In this document: positions 16,855 through 19,782 of the stretch, one piece after another
Numbering within the stretch: the stretch's first letter is position 1
Layout of the letters: the number at the start of each line of letters is the position of its first letter
Source of the DNA: Bacteroidales bacterium
GTDB lineage: Bacteria; Bacteroidota; Bacteroidia; Bacteroidales; UBA932
Reading direction: 5' to 3'
Assembly: GCA_017554135.1 (NCBI GenBank)
Contig: JAFZIX010000304.1
Span: 1-19,782, forward strand
DNA length: 19,782 nt
Program-made: the position numbers and the translations under genes
The notes under the pieces: model-generated
What the model was told of the DNA's origin: nothing
Database searches by the model: none
The model's input: only the letters and a program-made list of their open reading frames with translations

Positions 16855-19203
16855 ATGAAACTCAAAAAAATACTTCCCATACTGCTGGTTTCCATGGTCA
16901 TGGCGGGCTGCAGTCGCGACTCAATTGTGAACGAAGAACAGCTCACCAGCCCCGATGGCAACCTTTCCTTAAGTTTTTACCTTACGGAAAAGGGCGTTCC
17001 GTCGTACTCGCTGAAACATGGCGATACCGACGTTGTGCTCCCGAGTAAACTGGGATTTGTATTTCGTGGGAAATTCAGGGGCGGACGCCCCGATAACGGC
17101 CGCTGCGTAAAGGTTTACGGCCCGGATCTGGATATCCGTTCCGGCTTCAAACTTTCATCGGTCTCCCGCGACAGTTTCGACCAGACCTGGGACCCTGTAT
17201 GGGGCGAGGAATCACACATACGCAACAATTACAACGAACTTGCGATCACTTTGGTGCAGGAAGATTTCGAGGCCACCAAAATGTCGCAGGAAAGGGGCTT
17301 TAAGGGAAAGGGCCATCAGAACGGAAACATGGTGATGGTAGTGCGTTTCCGCCTGTATGATGACGGCCTGGGTTTCCGCTATGAATTCCCCGCCCAGGAA
17401 GCTCTTACTTATTTTACCATCAAGGAAGAATACACCGAATTCCGTATGGCCGGAGACCATCTGGCCTGGTGGGTTCCCGGGGATGTTGAAACCCAGGAAT
17501 ACAACTATATGGAATGCCGTCTGTCGGAGATCCCTTCCAAAATGGAAGAGGCTACCGATTATAAAGACGCACGACAGTTTTCCAAGACCGGAGTCCAGAC
17601 ATCTCTTCAGATGCGCTCGGATGATGGCCTGTATATAAATATCCACGAGGCGGCCGTCGTCAATTATCCGGCCACCCATTTGGATTACAACAAGAAAAAT
17701 AACAGCTTCACCACCTGGCTGTGCCCCGACGCCGAAGGCTGGAAAGGTCACATGCAAACTCCTTCCATAAGCCCCTGGCGCACCATTATGGTGGTAGACG
17801 ATGCCCGCAAAGCACTTGCTTCCCGCCTTATTCTGAACTTGAATGAGCCTTGCGCCTTGAAGGATGTCTCCTGGATTCATCCGGTTAAATATATGGGCGT
17901 ATGGTGGGAAATGATCACGGGCAAGAGTACCTGGTCCTACACCGATGATTTTGCGGCTGTAGAACTTGGGAAAACAGACTTTTCTTCAGCGACTCCGCAC
18001 GGACGTCATGGCGCATGCAATGAAAATGTCCGAAAATATATCGATTTTGCCTCAGAGAACGGATTTGACGCAGTTTTAGTCGAAGGATGGGACCAGGGCT
18101 GGGAAGACTGGTACGGGTGCCAGAAAGACGCCGTATTTGATTTTGTGACGCCTTATCCGGATTTCGACCTGCCGGCACTTAACAGTTATGCGCATTCCCG
18201 CGGCATCCGGCTTGTGATGCATCACGAATCCTCGTCATCGACCATCAACTATGAGCGCCATCTGAACGAGGCTTTCGACCTTATGAACCGTTACGGCTAC
18301 AATGCCGCAAAAACCGGGTATGTAGGAGACATCATACCTTTCGGAGAAGGGCACTATAGTCAGCCCATGGTGAACCACTACAACTACGTACTTGCAAAGG
18401 CGGCTGAAAAACACATAATGATTAATGCCCACGAGGCGGTACGTCCCTCCGGCCTTTGCCGGACCTGGCCCAACCTGATCGGGAACGAGAGTGCCAGGGG
18501 CACTGAGTACCGTGGAGGAATCAAGCCCCAGCACGTTACCATTCTCCCGTTTACCCGTCTTCAGGGCGGCCCTATGGACTACACCCCCGGCATTTTTGAA
18601 ACGGATATCTCGCGGCTCAATCCGAAGTCGACCGCATACATGACCACCACGATTGCCAAGCAACTGGCGCTGTATGTAACCATGTACTCGCCGCTGCAGA
18701 TGGCTGCCGATCTCCCGGAGCACTACGCAGAGCACATGGATGCTTTCCAGTTTATAAAGGATGTGGCAGTTGACTGGGAGCAGAGCCGCTACCTGATTGC
18801 AGAGCCCGGCGAGGAACTGGTTATCGCCCGTCAGGCGAAGAAAAGCAGCCTGGATCTGGCTTCCAAGGGCGTGGCATCGCTTCCCGACGGCAAGAAGAAT
18901 TATGTTAACGGCGCATCCCGCTATGCAGCCGGAGATAAGGACGTCTGGTTTGTCGGAGGTGTCACGGACGAAAAGGACCGCAATGTCAGTTTCTCCCTGG
19001 ATTTCTTGAAACCAGGCGCAAAATATACCGCTACTCTTTATCTCGATGCACCCGATGCTTCCGGCATCGCCGGTATCCAACCGGACGGATCCAATCCAAG
19101 CAAGCGTTATAAGATAGAGGAGCGGACAGTTTCTTCTGAAGACACCCTGAATCTTTGGATGGCTCCTTCAGGCGGCTTCGCTATTGCCATTAAAGAAAAC
19201 TAG
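16855..19203 (+). CDS. GH97 alpha-glucosidase of the inverting SusB type, lipoprotein
   Basis: This 782-residue protein has a lipoprotein signal (VMAGC, C19), an N-terminal beta-sandwich (about 30-300), a catalytic (beta/alpha)8 barrel (about 330-640) and a C-terminal beta domain, as in GH97. Key motifs are MHHE (E458), KTGYVGD, NAHE (E527) and GNESARGTEY (E551). These three glutamates have the same spacing as SusB E439, E508 and E532, each offset by 19. The position occupied by the aspartate nucleophile in retaining GH97 alpha-galactosidases appears to be glycine here (KTGYVG). I therefore predict an inverting, calcium-dependent exo-alpha-glucosidase, acting in the periplasm or at a membrane on imported oligosaccharides. 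It lies downstream of an intrinsic terminator and is the last gene of the locus. Confidence 0.92.
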   Translation: MKLKKILPILLVSMVMAGCSRDSIVNEEQLTSPDGNLSLSFYLTEKGVPSYSLKHGDTDVVLPSKLGFVFRGKFRGGRPDNGRCVKVYGPDLDIRSGFKLSSVSRDSFDQTWDPVWGEESHIRNNYNELAITLVQEDFEATKMSQERGFKGKGHQNGNMVMVVRFRLYDDGLGFRYEFPAQEALTYFTIKEEYTEFRMAGDHLAWWVPGDVETQEYNYMECRLSEIPSKMEEATDYKDARQFSKTGVQTSLQMRSDDGLYINIHEAAVVNYPATHLDYNKKNNSFTTWLCPDAEGWKGHMQTPSISPWRTIMVVDDARKALASRLILNLNEPCALKDVSWIHPVKYMGVWWEMITGKSTWSYTDDFAAVELGKTDFSSATPHGRHGACNENVRKYIDFASENGFDAVLVEGWDQGWEDWYGCQKDAVFDFVTPYPDFDLPALNSYAHSRGIRLVMHHESSSSTINYERHLNEAFDLMNRYGYNAAKTGYVGDIIPFGEGHYSQPMVNHYNYVLAKAAEKHIMINAHEAVRPSGLCRTWPNLIGNESARGTEYRGGIKPQHVTILPFTRLQGGPMDYTPGIFETDISRLNPKSTAYMTTTIAKQLALYVTMYSPLQMAADLPEHYAEHMDAFQFIKDVAVDWEQSRYLIAEPGEELVIARQAKKSSLDLASKGVASLPDGKKNYVNGASRYAAGDKDVWFVGGVTDEKDRNVSFSLDFLKPGAKYTATLYLDAPDASGIAGIQPDGSNPSKRYKIEERTVSSEDTLNLWMAPSGGFAIAIKEN

Positions 19204-19210
19204 GGCCATT

Positions 19211-19390
19211 GAGCGCACCAGCGCGAACGGCGGGAGGATGGCAACGTTTGCGCATCTTTCGTGCGTGGAATGGCCGGTTTTACGCACGAAGGGCCTGTTT
19301 TGGAGTGTGTCGTGCGTGAAATGCCCGGTTTTACGCACGAGGAGCGTTTGCGTGGCAAAGGTTTGATGAGCGCACCAGCGCGAACGGCGG
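19211..19390. repeat. 23-bp direct repeats flanking an intergenic element
   Basis: An identical 23-bp word beginning GAGCGCACCAGCGCGAAC occurs at 19211-19233 and 19368-19390. The word CGTTTGCG occurs twice inside, near 19246 and 19346. The enclosed segment holds two hairpins annotated separately. No convincing gene is present in 19204-19535; besides these repeats it has small palindromes at 19441-19458 (CGAGGGG/CCCCTCG) and 19468-19485 (CGCTTGC/GCAAGCG) and a terminator. Confidence 0.7.
19260..19339. repeat. Two tandem hairpins downstream of GH97
   Basis: Hairpin 1 (19260-19288) and hairpin 2 (19311-19339), 51 bp apart, both have CGTGCGT pairing with ACGCACG. The stem extends with four more A-T or G.T pairs (GGAA or GAAA with TTTT), closing a 7-nt loop (TGGCCGG or TGCCCGG). 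One stem position is G.T in the first and A-T in the second, so pairing is kept. There is no T-run after either, so they are not classical terminators on the + strand. Confidence 0.7.
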
Positions 19391-19496
19391 TCAGTATGTA
19401 TAACGATTATTCGGAGGCCGAAGGCCGACAAGGGGGTGCTCGAGGGGCCCTCCCCTCGTTAAACAGCCGCTTGCGCATGCAAGCGCTATCTCCACG

Positions 19497-19531
19497 AAAA
19501 AAGGCCCTTGGCGTTAGCCTTGGGCCTTTTT
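19497..19531 (-). terminator. Bidirectional-type terminator after tRNA-Ala
   Basis: AAAAAAGGCCC and GGGCCTTTTT form the outer stem, with an inner GGC/GCC pair and a GTTA loop. The A-rich and T-rich flanks would work on either strand. It lies 4 bp after the 3' end of tRNA-Ala, so it most likely ends the tRNA transcript, and also protects it from read-through out of the glycan operon. Confidence 0.8.
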
Positions 19532-19535
19532 GATG

Positions 19536-19608
19536 TGGAGATAAGGAGATTCGAACTCCTGACTTACTGCTTGCAAAGCAGGCGCTCTACCAGCTGAGCT
19601 ATACCCCC
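19536..19608 (-). tRNA. tRNA-Ala (anticodon TGC)
   Basis: The 73-nt cloverleaf reads GGGGGTATAGCTCAGCTGG at its 5' end on the - strand. The anticodon stem-loop is CTGCT-TTGCAAG-CAG style with the 7-base loop TTTGCAA and anticodon TGC. The T arm is AGGAG-TTCGAAT-CTCCT. The acceptor stem includes G3.U70, the alanine identity pair, and the discriminator is A. CCA is not encoded. Confidence 0.96.
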
Positions 19609-19756
19609 GGAATACGTAGTATGTTGAAGCGAAGGTAGTTCGGAGCGAAGCGACCTCGCTATCAAGCGAGCGGCCGGGCCGTGTATTTGCGGCAGCAAAT
19701 ACGGAAAGGCGAAAAGGCCGGGGGAGTTTGAGGGGCTGGCCCCTCAATAATAAAAG
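19609..19756 (-). other. Palindrome-rich spacer between two tRNA genes
   Basis: No gene is supported here. Visible inverted repeats are CTCGCT/AGCGAG with a 4-nt loop (19655-19670), GTATTTGC/GCAAATAC with a 4-nt loop (19683-19702) and a 16-bp near-perfect palindrome with GAGGGGC/GCCCCTC arms (19730-19745). These may be processing hairpins of a tRNA precursor or small repeat insertions. Confidence 0.5.
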
Positions 19757-19782
19757 TAGTCCCTCGCGGAGTTGAACCGCGG
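19757..19782 (-). tRNA. Partial tRNA, 3' end only
   Basis: On the - strand the window edge begins with a T arm, CGCGG-TTCAACT-CCGCG, where TTCAACT fits the TTCRANY loop consensus. It is followed by the 3' acceptor strand AGGGACT and discriminator A. The 5' half and anticodon lie outside the window, so the amino acid cannot be read. It has the same orientation as tRNA-Ala and would precede it in a tRNA operon. Confidence 0.75.

Noticed and set aside
19211..19390. Possible CRISPR array
   Set aside because: Only two copies of each repeat, unequal nested repeats, no regular spacers and no cas gene.
19168..19431. 87-codon - strand frame with repeated VRKTGH peptide
   Set aside because: The peptide repeat is explained by the two DNA hairpins, the frame overlaps the GH97 end, and no domain is recognised.
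19536..19608. tRNA-Ala as the integration site of an island covering the PUL
   Set aside because: The tRNA 3' end does face the PUL, but I found no duplicated tRNA 3' segment elsewhere in the window and no integrase.

Overview
The window looks like chromosomal DNA of a gut- or rumen-type member of the Bacteroidales (phylum Bacteroidota). Supporting signs are a complete SusC/SusD pair, many lipoprotein signal peptides with short lipoboxes, AT-rich leaders with little Shine-Dalgarno sequence, a TAnnTTTG-type -7 element, a DUF3853-type helix-turn-helix protein and a DUF6377-type PUL regulator. I cannot name genus or species from the sequence.

Region 1 (1-1451, + strand) is a small replication-type module, probably one edge of an integrated or once-mobile element: a DUF3853-like HTH protein, a winged-helix protein resembling a replication initiator, and a DnaC-like AAA+ helicase loader. 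Inside the winged-helix gene lie 23-bp tandem repeats followed by a very AT-rich stretch with two tandem 13-mers. This is the layout of the lambda O gene, which contains its own origin and precedes the helicase-loader gene P. No integrase, relaxase or capsid gene is in view.

Region 2 (1452-1581) is a convergent junction holding two long tandem hairpins whose inner stems differ by two compensatory base-pair changes, with a third stem between them.

Region 3 (1579-7399, - strand) is an apparent three-gene operon in the order regulator, phosphodiester glycosidase (NAGPA family) lipoprotein, and a 1036-residue multidomain lipoprotein ending in a glycerophosphodiester phosphodiesterase (GDPD) domain. 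Gaps are 16 and 6 bp.

Region 4 (7400-7618) is the divergent control region, with an imperfect inverted repeat in front of the next operon.

Region 5 (7619-19203, + strand) is the glycan-uptake operon: GH78 alpha-L-rhamnosidase, SusC, SusD, a surface lipoprotein in the SusE/F position, an intrinsic terminator, then a SusB-like GH97 alpha-glucosidase. Together with region 3 this forms one polysaccharide utilization locus (PUL). Two phosphodiester-directed enzymes next to a rhamnosidase and an alpha-glucosidase suggest a phosphodiester-decorated, rhamnose- and alpha-glucose-containing glycan. Glycerol-phosphate-decorated rhamnose polysaccharides of streptococcal cell walls are one attractive candidate. 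That is inference.

Region 6 (19204-19782) is non-coding at its left, with 23-bp direct repeats and a second doublet of tandem hairpins. It then has a terminator, tRNA-Ala(TGC) on the - strand, a palindrome-rich spacer, and the 3' end of another tRNA cut by the window edge.
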